In this document: one piece after another, positions 1-10,900 of the stretch
Layout: every line of letters starts with the position of its first letter
How positions within the stretch are numbered: position 1 is the stretch's first letter
DNA from: CAZRZN01 sp964604565
GTDB lineage: Bacteria > Pseudomonadota > Alphaproteobacteria > Rhodobacterales > Rhodobacteraceae
Length of the DNA stretch: 17,286 nt
Reading direction: 5' to 3'
NCBI GenBank assembly: GCA_964604565.1
Contig: CAZRZN010000065.1
Span: forward strand, 1-17,286
Translations under genes and position numbers: made by a program
The notes under the pieces: model-generated
Told to the model about the DNA's origin: nothing
Databases searched by the model: none
Seen by the model: only the letters and a program-made list of their open reading frames with translations

Positions 1-3000
1 GATCTTTACCTGCTGTCCGACCGTTTCGGGCAAGATACGATTGACGATGCGGGCACGAACGGCGTGGGCGAGAATGTCGACGCGGTTCTCCTTGACGCCA
101 CTGTGACGCCCTCGGATGTCACGGTGTTCCGGACGGCAGACACGGGCGGCGACCTTGTGCTGTGGCTGAATGGCGGCATCGACCGACTGACGATCCTCGG
201 CGGGGCCGAAGTGACGCCCGTCGCCGGGGGCATCGACGAGGTCCGATTTGCCGATGGCACGACATGGTCGCTGGCGGACCTGCTCGGGTTTGCGACGCCT
301 TTCAACCCGGATGGTCAGATCATCACGGCTCCGGTGTCGAACGCGGTGGATGACAATCTGGTCGGCACGGCGGCTGATGAATACCTCCGCGGCCTGCTGG
401 GGGCGGACACGCTTGATGGCGGAGCGGGCAATGACACGCTGGACGGCGGCGACGGCGATGACCTTCTGATTGGTGGCGCGGGCAACGACCGACTGGATGG
501 ACGACAGGGGTCTGACACCTTCCGCTTCGCCCCCGGCTTTGGTCGGGATACGGTGCGCGACGCCGATTATGGCGAGGATGTTCTGCTCAATGTGGTCGAG
601 TTCACGGCTGCGTTCGACCCGGCGGATCTGACCGTTACCGACGACACGCCCAACCGGGAATTGCGCCTGAGCTTTGCCGGCCATGACGACATTCTCGTGC
701 TGCCCTATTTCCTTGGCTTCGGAGAAGAAGGCGGTGGCCCGGTCGGCGACCCTGAAATCGACGTTCAGCAGCTGCGCTTCCTGTTCGATGACAGCACACT
801 GTCCCCTGCGGAACTCTTTGCGCTTTCGGTGCCGGATGGCGGTCAACTGATCTCGGGCGACGTCTCGGCCGACAGTCTGACGGCCTCTGCGCCGTCCGAC
901 TATCTCGATGCGTTCGCGGGTGACGATACGCTCGACGGACTGGGGACAAGCGCCACGCTGAACGCGGGGGCGGGGGACGACCTGTTGCTGGTCGGACCCG
1001 GACGCGTTGAGGCGATTGGCGGACCGGGCCTTGATACGATCCGCATCGTGGGCGATGTCGACTATCTCTACATTCAGGGGGATTACGATGGCACGTCGCC
1101 CTCGGGCGATATTCTTGATCTGCCGACCTTTGATGCCGCGGATTTCGTTGCCGAATATGATGCCTCCTACAACCCGCAACTGGCGCTTCTGGGGGGCGAG
1201 GGGCGGATCCTTCTGGATTACGAGTCGGTATCCGAGATCCGCTTCGCGGATGCGATCTGGACATGGCAGCAATTCATCGATGCGGTCGAAGCCTCCGCCT
1301 TTCGCGGCACCGAGGTTTACAGTCCCGATGGCACCGGCCTTGTGCAGGGCACGGCCTTTGACGATGCGCTTTATGGCGACAGCGCGGCCAACAGCCTGGT
1401 GGGTGAAGGCGGCTCCGATGATATCTGGGGAGGCAACGGTGCCGACACGCTGACGGGCGGGGCCGGGCATGACACGCTGGACGGTGGATCTGGAGATGAT
1501 CTCTATCTCTTCGAGACGGGCTTTGGTCATGACATCGTCGTCCTGTCCTATGACGACAGCGATACGGACCGCATTTCCTTCGGTGTGGGGATCGAACCGG
1601 CAGACGTCACCGTCACCGATATCGGTGGGGAGCTTGTCCTGAATGTCGGAACGGACTCGCTGCGCCTCGTCTCCTACGGTGGTGGCACGCCCATCGCGGA
1701 GATCCTTTTTGCCGATGGCACGGTCTGGACCGGCGCGGAGCTTGCGGCACTTGCGGTGCCCGCTGTCACCCGTGAAGGCGGCACAAGCAGCGATGTGCTG
1801 ACCGGCACCGCCGGGTCGGATGACATCCGCGCGGGCGCTGGTGACGACACGGTTACCGCCGGCACGGGCGACGATACCGTCGAGGGCGGCGCGGGTCTGG
1901 ACGACCTGACCGGCGGGACCGGCGACGATGTTTTGCGCGATGAGGCAGGCGGCGCGACCTTCCGGTTCGCGGCAGGTTTCGGAGAAGACCGGGTCGATGC
2001 GGTCCTGAACAGCGGCGGTCCCGTGGCTATCGTCTTCGACGCGACGGTGCCAGCCGGCGACGTGACGGTCGTGCGGCTCTGGGAAGGCGGGCCGCTGGAA
2101 CTGCGTGTCACCGGCACAACCGATCGTCTTTATATCGAGACTCGAACTTTCGGCGACCAGACCCGCGGTGTCGATGAGGTGCGGTTCGACGATGGCACCA
2201 TCTGGACCGCCGTTCAGCTTGACGGCATGGCGACCCCTGCCACCGAGGAAGAGATCGAGGGTGACAACCCGCCGGTTCCTCCGGGTGGATCGGGCGACGA
2301 TGTGATCACCGGAAACGACGGTGATCAGGCCCTGACCGGGGGTGCCGGCAACGATACCCTAGACGCCGGGGACGGCCGCGACACGCTGGACGGCGGGGCC
2401 GGCAACGATGAACTGGGCGGCGGTCGCAATGATGACACCTTCCTCTTCGCCGCCGGGTTCGGACAGGACCGCATCCTCTACGACGGGAGAAGTTTCGACA
2501 ACGATGTGGTGATCTTCGACGCCAGCATCGCACCCGGCGATCTGCTGATCGAGACGGTGACGGGATCGGATGATCTTGTCCTGAAGGTGATCGGCAGCGA
2601 GGATCGGCTGACAATCGAGGATGGCAGGCTTCGGGGGTATGTTTCCGAAGTCCGCTTTGCAGATGGCACTGTCTGGACCCACGCAGAGCTTTTGGGGATG
2701 GCGACGGAACCTTCCGGACTGATCGTCGATACGTCGGTGGCGGATGACACCGTCACAGGGACGGCGCTTGACGATGCGCTGGACGGGTTGCCGGGCGATG
2801 ACCTGATTTCCGGTCTCGCGGGCCGGGATGCGCTGACGGGCGGGGCGGGCGACGACACGATGTCCGGTGGCACGGGCCGAGACGAGCTGCGGGACGAGGC
2901 GGGCAACGATACCTATCTCTATGCGCTTGGTGACGGGACGGACCGGATCATCGACATGGCCGGGGTGGACCAGTTGGTCTTTGCCTCTCCGATCACGCCT

Positions 3001-5966
3001 GACGATGTGGAGGTCTTGGCGCGCGGCGTCTCTCTGGAACTGCGTCTCACCGATGGCGGTCGCATAATTCTGGACGGGGCGCTGACCGACAGCACCCGCG
3101 CGATCGAAAGCGTCAGTTTTGCCGATGATGCCACGATCTGGACATATGCCGACCTCCGCGCGCGCGCGCAGGCGGGGGACGCATCCGCTCAGATCATTGT
3201 TGGCAGCGAGCTGGGCGACACCATCGCCGCGGGTGGAGGGGATGACAGCGTTTCGGGTGGGGACGGCAACGACCTGCTGACCGGCGAGGCCGGAACCGAT
3301 ACGCTGCGCGGTGAGGGGGGCAACGACACGCTGGACGGGGGTGCGGGTGGTGACCTTCTGGATGGCGGCACGGGCGATGATGTCTACCGCTATGCGGCGG
3401 GGGACGGCGCCGTGACGCTGACGGACTCGGACGGTCTGGATGCGGTCGAGGTTTCGGGGCTCATACAGAGTGATTTTGCCGTCACCGCGACCGGCGACGA
3501 CCTGATCCTGCGCGTGACCGGCACCGACGCACGGATCACCTTGCAAGGGGTTCGCACGGACCCGGCGCGGGTGATCGAGGAAATCCGATTTGACGGAGGG
3601 GGCGTCTGGACCCACGCGGATCTGCTGGCGCAGGCGCTGGCCGGGATCCAAGTCCCGACAGATTCCGATGATGCGCTTGTGGGGAACGCGTCGGACGAGG
3701 CGATCGACGGCGGTGCCGGGGCGGATGATCTTCAAGGCGGCGCTGGGGATGACAGCCTCGAGGGGGGCACCGGCAATGACACCGTTGCCGGTGGCCTTGG
3801 CGACGATGACCTGACGGACGCCGCCGGAGACGATCTTTATGTCTTTTTGTTGGGCGACGGTCAGGATGAAATCACCGACCTATCCGGCACCGATGCGATC
3901 CAACTTGGTGCCGGGATCGCGACAGGTGACTTGCGTGTCGAGGCGAAGGGTGACGACCTCGTTCTGCGCCTTGTAGGGGAAGACCGCCTGACGCTTGTCG
4001 GTGCGCTGACCGATCCTGACCGTGCCATTGAAGAGCTGCGCTTTGACGGTGGTGTGCTTCTGACCTTCGCGGACCTCATGCTGCTGTCGCAGGTCGCGAC
4101 GCAGGGCGATGATCTGCTTGTCGGTGGCCCCGCGGGGGATACCCTTGCGGGGGGCGCCGGGGACGACACCCTGCGCGGAGAGCTTGGCGACGACGATCTG
4201 CAAGGTGGCGCCGGGGCGGACAGCCTGCTGGGCGGCGAAGGATCCGATACGCTGGCAGGTGGCACCGGTCCCGACACACTGCAGGGCGGCGCAGGCGACG
4301 ACACCTACCTTTTTGCGCCGGGTTCGGGGCAGATATTCATCGACGATCTGTCCGGGATCGACACGCTGACCTTTGCGGCGGGGATCGCGGCGACGGATGT
4401 CGGTGTGCAACGCGACGGGGACGACATTGTCCTGCGGTTGCCGAACGAAGAGCGTGTCACGCTGATCTCTGCGCTGGTCGCGGGCCGCATCGAAATGGTG
4501 ACTTTTGCAGATGGCACAATCTGGGATGCGGACGACCTGATTGCCTTTGCGCTTACGGGAACGGGTGCGAACGATGATCTGAGCGGCACCGCTCTGGCTG
4601 ACACGATCAGCGGTCTGGACGGCACTGACACGCTTGCCGGCCTCGCCGGTGATGATCTCCTGCTTGGCGGTGCGGACAGCGACTCGCTGATCGGTGGGGC
4701 GGGGGCCGACACGCTGGATGCGGGACCGGGGCAGGACATCGCAACTGGCGGCGCCGGGGCCGACATCTATCTGTTTTCGCGCGGCGACGGCCTGTTGGAA
4801 ATCGACGAGTCCGGCGATGCGGCCACGGACACGCTGCGACTTCAGGGGTATGGGCTGGGTGACCTGCGCTTTTCGGCAACCGGGCTGGACGGGACGGATC
4901 TGACGCTGCGTTTCGCCGACAGTTCCGACCGGATCACCGTCATCGAGGGCCTGATCGGCGGCGGCATCGAGGTGTTGGAACTCTCCGATGGGTCGCGCCT
5001 GTCGATCGCCGAAATCATCGAGCGCGTGCAGCCCGACCTTGGTATCGGCGGGCAGGTGTTGAATGGCGATTCCGGGGACAACACCATTACCGGAGGAGTG
5101 CTGGACGACTATATCCAGGGCGGTGCCGGGGCAGACAGCCTTGTGGGCGGGGATGGCGCCGATATCTTCGCCGATCTGGCGGCGGATACCTCCGTCGATA
5201 CGTTGACCGGCGGCGCGGGTCGCGACATCTACCGTTACGTTCCGACGGTGTCGATCGCGGCGGATATTGCCGAAGACATCATTACCGATTTCACCCCGGG
5301 TGATGCGGGCGACGTGCTTCGGCTGAGTTCCAGCACCCCGAACCCGTTCGAGAGCGGTCGTTTGCAGATCGTGCAGGACGGGGCGGATGTAACCATCGTG
5401 CTGACCGGTGACGACAGCGTTCCGCGCTCTGTCCTGCGTCTTCAGAATGTCGACGGCAGCCAGTTGACGGCGGCCAATTTCGGCGGCGTGGCATTGGCGG
5501 CGTTCAATCCCACCCAAAGCGATGGCGAGAACGCGTCGGCGCTTGATGGCGGCCCGCTGGCAGATCTTATCTTTGGCAATGGCGGTGCGGACACGATCCG
5601 GGGCTTTGCCGGCAACGACCGTCTTGCGGGTGGCGCGGATGGCGACGACCTGCGCGGTGGATTCGGCGCCGACATGGTTGCAGGCGAAGCTGGCCACGAT
5701 ACGCTGACCGGCGGCGCGGGCGACGATACGCTTTCGGGCGGGTCGGGCGACGACATGTTGACCGGTGGCGACGCCGATGCCGAATTTGCCGGGAGCGATT
5801 TGTTCCATGGCGGTTTGGGCGACGACACGCTGTTTGGCGGGTCCGAGAATGACACCTACCGATTTGGCGCCTTCGATGGGCAGGACGTCATCACGGATGC
5901 TGGCGGACTCGACAGGATCGAATTCGACGGCACGGTGACGCCCGCCTCTGTGCAGGTCGTGCAACT
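1..5966 (+). CDS. Giant RTX calcium-binding protein, left part (partial at both ends)
   Basis: Frame 1 is open from the first base to the N gap (1,988 codons), with no true start or stop. The first residues already read as the middle of a repeat (DLYLLSDRFGQDTIDD), so the first in-frame GTG at 64 is not the start. The protein is about twelve tandem cassettes of 150-170 residues. Each has RTX nonapeptides of GGxGxDxLx type, then D-T-Y/F-x-F, a beta-rich stretch ending in a D-R-L-T-like strand, and a closing F-A-D-G-T-x-W motif (for example residues 80-89 and 567-576). RTX repeats bind Ca2+ and fold outside the cell after type I secretion. The closing segment resembles Pfam HCBP_related (PF06594), whose function is unknown. 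No Cys and only two Lys are seen, fitting a secreted RTX protein. Role as adhesin or matrix protein is inferred. It is the same gene as the coding region right of the gap. Confidence 0.95.
829..1299 (+). repeat. Degenerate cassette 3
   Basis: This cassette sits in register with its neighbours but has lost most hallmarks. Only one good nonapeptide remains (AGDDTLDGL near 919). The D-T-Y-x-F motif is replaced by LDTIRIVGDVDYLYIQGDYD, and the closing motif is FADAIW, missing the G-T of FADGTxW. It is richer in Tyr and in non-Gly loops than the others. It is in frame with no stop, so it has diverged rather than become a pseudogene. It may form a folded spacer with little calcium binding. Confidence 0.75.
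3157..3169 (+). repeat. (CG)6C dinucleotide run
   Basis: An uninterrupted alternating CG run inside the end of cassette 7, encoding Arg-Ala-Arg-Ala. Alternating CG is the classic Z-DNA-prone sequence and is open to slippage. A change of one CG unit would shift the frame of the whole gene. No sign that it acts in this way is visible. Confidence 0.6.
5041..5520 (+). repeat. Cassette 12, VCA0849-like type I secretion target-like region
   Basis: After two or three nonapeptides (GGAGADSLV, TGGAGRDIY) the usual FADGTxW segment is absent. In its place is EDIITDFTPGDAGDVLRL (about 5272-5325), then a beta-rich stretch with VQDGADVTIVL and VLRLQNVDGSQLTAANF ending near 5490. The ITDFxxGxxGDxLxL opening followed by a dGadvtivL strand resembles the C-terminal type I secretion target region of RTX adhesins (VCA0849 subclass, TIGR03661). 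Such regions normally sit at the end of the protein. Here thousands of residues follow. The family match is by motif only. Confidence 0.6.
5521..5966 (+). repeat. Cassette 13: longest unbroken RTX run, cut by the gap
   Basis: About ten consecutive nonapeptides run from 5569 to 5859, for example RGFAGNDRL, TGGAGDDTL and SGGSGDDML. One unit carries a six-residue insertion (TGGDADAEFAGSDLF). The block closes with ENDTYRFGAFDGQDVITD and enters the usual beta-rich segment before the N gap at VQVVQ. It is one of the most regular stretches in the window and would be expected to form a calcium-loaded parallel beta-roll. Confidence 0.9.
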
Positions 5967-6066
5967 NNNNNNNNNNNNNNNNNNNNNNNNNNNNNNNNNN
6001 NNNNNNNNNNNNNNNNNNNNNNNNNNNNNNNNNNNNNNNNNNNNNNNNNNNNNNNNNNNNNNNNNN
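5967..6066. other. Assembly gap (100 N)
   Basis: Exactly 100 N, the usual placeholder for a gap of unknown size. It falls inside cassette 13. The left frame leaves two bases of a codon (5965-5966) and the right frame begins with the last two bases of a codon (6067-6068), so an intact gene needs a true gap length of 2 modulo 3; 100 is 1 modulo 3. The Tyr of the D-T-Y motif is at 5857 in cassette 13 and at 6141 in cassette 14, with 184 known bases between. Neighbouring cassettes repeat every 120-160 residues, so the missing piece is probably about 176-296 bases, or that plus whole cassettes. Confidence 0.97.
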
Positions 6067-7973
6067 GCACCGACACGGCGGACACCCTGTCCGGGGGGGG
6101 CGGCGACGACACCCTTCGCGGGGGGGCGGGTGACGATGTTTATATCTTCAACCCGGGCGACGGTCAGGATCTCCTCGACGATGCCGAGGGGGGCAATATC
6201 ATCGCCTTTGGCGCAGGAATCGCGGCCGCCGATGTGACCGTTTTGCGCGGTGCGCCGACCCTCGTGCTGGGGATCGCCGGCACTGCGGACCGCATCGACA
6301 CCGGGTTCGAAGTATCCCCCGACATGCCGCTGGCCGAGGTCCGTTTCGACGATGGAACCGTCTGGACAACCGGGGATCTGATCGCACTGGCGCTGGTGCC
6401 CACGGACGGGGACGACCGCATCTTTGCCAGTGACGCCGCCGAGGTCTTGACCGGGCTCGCCGGTGACGACCGTATCGTTGCGCGCGGCGGGGCCGACGAC
6501 ATCAGTGGCAATGCCGGTGTGGACCTGCTGGAAGGGGGTCTGGGGGACGATACCTACCGGGCCGGGCTTGGAGACGATCAGGACCGTATCATCGACGCCG
6601 GAGGGGCGGCCGATGTGCTGGTCCTTGGACCGGGTATCGGCATCGACGATCTGCGCGTCAGCCAGAGCAGTGACGGCTCTGCCATGATCATTGCCTTCGG
6701 CGACGAGGGGGACCGGGTGCGCATCGAGGACGCCCTTGGCGATGGCCGGATCGAGACGGTCCGCCTCGACGACGGAACCGAGTTGAGCGTGGGCGACCTG
6801 ATCGCGCGCGTGTCCTCGGCGCTGGACGACGCGGTCTTTGGCGATGAGACCGACAATATCCTGGATGGCGGTCTTGGTGACGACCGACTGTCGGGTGGCG
6901 ACGGCGATGACACCTATCGCTTTGCGCGCGGCGACGGGCGTGACATCCTGCGGGACGCGGCGATTTCGACCGCCGACCGGCTGCTGATCGAAGATTATGC
7001 CACGGATGAATTGCGCTTTGCCCGTCTGGGTCTGAGCAGCAACGATCTGGCGATTTCATTCTCCACCAGCGATGATCTGCTGGTCGTGGCTGACGGGCTG
7101 AGCACCAACAACGCAGGTATCGAGACGATCGAGCTTGTCGCCGATGGGACGGTCCTGACGATTGCCGACATCACAGGCCTTTTGCTGGACCGGCAGGCCA
7201 GCGACAGCAACGACGTCGTTCTGGGCACGGATGGTAACGACCTGTTGACCGGCGGGCCCGGCAATGACCTGATCGTGGGCGAGTGGGGCGACGACACCGT
7301 GCGCTACGCCTCGGGTGACGGGGACGACCGCATCGACCTGCGCGGGCGTGGCGACAACCGGGTCGAACTGACCGACTATCTGCCCGGAGACGTCATCAGC
7401 GCCGTGCGCGGTGGTCCGGACAGCGATGATCTGGTCGTGACCTTCGCCACCTATGGCGACCGGATCGTCCTTGTCGGGGCGCTGGATACGGCCAATCGCG
7501 GCGCGACCAGCCTGACGGTGCAGTTTGCCGACGGCTCCGAATGGGATCGGGACGCGATGCGCGCAAGGGCGCTGGAGGACATTCAGACCTTGGGTCGGGA
7601 TGCGATCTATGCCTTCGATGGTGCGGACGTGATCGACATGGGTTCGGGTCAGGACAGCGCGTTTGGCGGGGCCGGTGCCGATACCTACATCTACGCGCCC
7701 GGCGACGGGGCCGATCAGATCACCGACGGCGGCGCGGACAGTGCAGAGGATACCCTGCATCTCGCGGGTATTGCCGCCGACAGCGTGTCCATCAGCCGCC
7801 TGTTCGTCGGCAGCCAAACAGTCGTCTTCGGCTTTGCCGGAAATCCCGGTGACAGCCTGACGGTTGTGGATGCGCTGGCGCTGGATGGCAGCTCCGTCGA
7901 AACCTACCTGTTTGACGACGGCACGACCTGGGATCGTGCGACCCTTCTGAGCCTTCTGGAAAATACCGCGCCA
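6067..7973 (+). repeat. Cassette array A continued, cassettes 14-18
   Basis: Cassettes at about 6067-6398 (left end missing), 6399-6818, 6819-7196, 7197-7592 and 7593-7973. Closing motifs are FDDGTVW, LDDGTEL, ADGTVL, FADGSEW and FDDGTTW. The D-T-Y motif recurs every 120-138 residues (codons near 6141, 6555, 6915, 7299, 7686). These are shorter than cassettes left of the gap because each holds only about two to four nonapeptides. The last cassette passes directly into cadherin-like repeats through the LLENTAPLAGDD junction. Confidence 0.9.
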
Positions 7974-10900
7974 CTGGCCGGCGATGACGGGTTCTTCGAA
8001 ACCCGCGCGGGTGAGGTGCTGACCGTCGAGGCCGCGCAACTGTTGGGCAATGATTTCGATGCCGACAACGATGTGCTGCGGATCGTTTCCGTGGATGACA
8101 GCGACGATGGCACCGTCGGACTTGCGGCGGATGGCCTGTCGCTGCTGTTCACGCCGAACGATGGGTTCACCGGGGCCACGACCCTTCGCTACACGGTCTC
8201 CGACGACCGTGGAGGGTTCTCCGAGGCGGATATCTTCGTCAATGTCCGCCCGATCGCGGAAGCACGGGACGATATCGGGTTTGCGGTGGAGGAAGACGGA
8301 TTCCTGACCATCAGCGCCGAGCGTCTGCTGTCGAACGACGCGGATGGTGACCGCATGATTGTCGGACAGGTGTTCGACGCCTTCGCTGGCACCGTGTCCC
8401 TGTCCAGCGCGGGCACGATCAGCTTTACGCCGGATGCGGATTATTCCGGCCCGGCGCGGTTCACCTATGCCGCCAACACGCCTGAGGGCGGGCGCGCGGA
8501 GGCGACGGTCCATATCGCAGTGATCGCGGCGAACGACGCACCTGTTGCGACTGACGATGGCGGGTTTTCCACGATGGAAAACACCGCGCTGACCATCTCC
8601 GCGGGCGCCCTGCTGGGCAACGACAACGACATCGACGGCGATCTTCTGTCGATCGTGGAGGTGATCTCGTCTCCGGAATTGTCGGCGGTTCTGGACGCCA
8701 ACGGCAATATCGTTGTGACCCCGGCAGAGGATTTCTTTGGGACGGCGACCTTTGCCTATCGCATTGCCGATCCCAGCGGCGAAACCGCGCTGGCCGCCGT
8801 GACCCTGAATGTCACCGCGGACGACACCACGACCAACGCCCGCGATGATCGTTTCACGACCACCGACGCCGGTGTCCCCCTGCTGGAGGACAACCCCGTG
8901 ATCATCGGTCTTGAACGGTTGATCGCCAATGACACCTCTCTTCGCGGGACGCTTCAGCTCGATTCGATTTCGAATGCGGTGGGCGGGCGCGCGCGGCTGC
9001 TGGACAACCAGACAGTCCTGTTTGAACCGGGCAGCAATTTCAACGGAGAGGCGCGTTTCGACTATACCGTCGACAACGGGCAGGGCGGGCGCGCCACGGC
9101 GACGGCTGTGCTGGTCTACGAGGCGGTCAACGACCGGCCCGTCGCGCGCGATGACCGGTATACCAGCAATGAACTGGCCCATATCCTGCGCGGAACGCAG
9201 GATACGGTCCTGTCCATCCCGATCCTTGAGTTGTTGAAAAACGATTACGACGTTGAAGGTTTTGCCGTGACGCTGGAAAATGCGACCGGCGGGATCAACG
9301 GCGATCTGGTGGTGGATGGCGACAATATCCTGTTCACGCCGGATGCGGGATACTGGGGCACGGCCAGCTTCGGTTATTCCATCACCGACCCGGAGGGTCT
9401 GGTCGACGGGGGGCAGGTCACGCTGTATTTCGACGCGACCAGCGATGCACCGCCCGTGGCCGTCACCGATCAATTCCTTGTGCCGGAGGACATTCCGACC
9501 GTCCTGCGTCTGTCGACGATCCTTGCAAACGATACCGACGTCGATGGCAACGACACATTCGAGATCATCGGCTGGCGCCACGTCGACCCGCTTGCCGATG
9601 CCTTCAGATATGGCGCGGCTGCCCTCGGGGACCTGAACGGCGAGATCGCGTTCAACGCGGACGGGGATTTCGTCTTTACCCCGAACATCGATGCAACCCG
9701 GTCATCGGGCATCGTCTATCTGCTGTCCGACGATACGGGCCGCACGGCGGAGGGTTTCATCGACATCGAGATCGTTCCGTCGGAGGATGATCCGACGGTG
9801 GTGAACGATCTCGGGTTTGTCACGCCGCTGGATGTGCCGCTGGTGGTCCGGATCGAGGATCTCCTGTTCAACGATTTCGATATCGAGCAGATCGACACCG
9901 ATGGTGACGGGCAGCCTGACACGGATCTGGATGAGCCGGATCGCCCGCGCCCCAGTTTCGTGGGCATCGTGGATCTGCTTGATCCGACGGAGCTGGCACA
10001 GGGCAACCGCGTATCGGTGGGCGCGTTCGAGGTCGTCACCTTCCGGGGGCAGGAGTTCCTGATTGCGCGCTTCACGCCCGGCTTTTCGGGGTCGGTCGTG
10101 ATCGAATACACCATCGCGGATGAGGCCGGGCTGGAGGACGTCGGCTTTGCCGAGGCGACGGTCGCGGATTTCTACGGCCAGAGCCTGACCGGCACGCCCT
10201 TCGTGGATGTGATCGAAGGCACTGCACTGGCCGAGACTATTCTGGGCTATCGCCGCGATGACTGGATCATCGCGCTGGATGGCAATGATACGATCAGCAC
10301 CGCCGAAGGCGCCGACCTGATCGAGGCCGGAGGCGGGGATGACCTGATCGACGCCGGGGACGACGCCGACGAGATATTTGGCGGCGCGGGCTTTGATACG
10401 GTCACTTTCGCGGGCTCGAACACCGGTGTGCGGGCCGATCTGTCGACCCTGATCGGGCAGGGCGGGTTCGCCGAAGGCGACCTCTACTCTGGCATCGAGG
10501 GCTTTGTCGGGACAGGGTTCGCGGACACGCTCGGCGGCGATGCCGAGGACAACCTGCTGGACGGGGCGGCGGGTGATGACCTTCTCGAAGGGCGCGATGG
10601 CGTGGATACGTTGACCGGCGGAACCGGTGACGACACGCTGGAGGGCGGTGCCGCGGCGGATGTGCTGACCGGCGGCGCGGGCCGTGACATGGCACGTTAC
10701 GACGGATCCACCGCCGCCGTGCGCGTTTCGCTGGCGACCGGCCTTGCCTTGGGCGGGGCTGCGCAGGGCGATATCCTGTCCGAAATCGAGGATATCAGCG
10801 GCTCTGACTTCGATGACGGTCTGACCGGTGACACCGGCGACAACGCTCTTTTCGGTGGGCGCGGGGCGGACACGCTGACCGGCGGCGGCGGCAACGATCT

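Larger units (their letters stand above)
1..5040 (+). repeat. Cassette array A, cassettes 1-11 (RTX + FADGTxW)
   Basis: Cassette limits are roughly 1-297, 298-828, 829-1299, 1300-1758, 1759-2235, 2236-2703, 2704-3177, 3178-3645, 3646-4095, 4096-4557 and 4558-5040. From cassette 4 to 11 the Tyr/Phe of the D-T-Y/F motif recurs every 151-160 residues (codons at 1504, 1960, 2440, 2914, 3385, 3838, 4306, 4768). The closing motif varies: FADGTTW, FADGTVW, FDDGTIW, FADDATIW, FDGGGVW, LSDGSRL. Each cassette begins with three to seven nonapeptides. The closing motif keeps short near-identical DNA such as tttgccgatggcacg (247, 1708), but the copies are otherwise well diverged, so this is an old duplication series. 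The RTX assignment is secure; the HCBP_related assignment is from motif recall. Confidence 0.9.

Noticed and set aside
3817..3828. A DAAG tetrapeptide resembling a LapG-type (T/P-AAG) cleavage site
   Set aside because: LapG sites lie in the N-terminal retention module with TAAG or PAAG. This one is part of an RTX turn in mid-protein.
3880..5964. A roughly 695-codon open frame on the - strand (and a similar one at 2359-3735)
   Set aside because: Both lie in register opposite the RTX cassettes; their repetitive products mirror the sense repeats and have no recognisable domain.
64..6237. A self-contained gene with GTG start at 64 and TGA stop at 6235-6237
   Set aside because: The frame is open and repeat-consistent upstream of 64, and the stop is reached only because the 100-N placeholder puts the right side out of frame.
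7347..7358. RGD motifs (7347, also 4780 and 6927) as possible integrin-binding sites
   Set aside because: They arise from the repeat phrase xRGDGxD or its variants next to the D-T-Y motif, so they are expected by chance from the consensus.
7056..9581. An 842-codon open frame on the - strand
   Set aside because: Same codon-register artefact, ending at the sense TCA at 7056-7058, opposite well-formed RTX and cadherin-like repeats.
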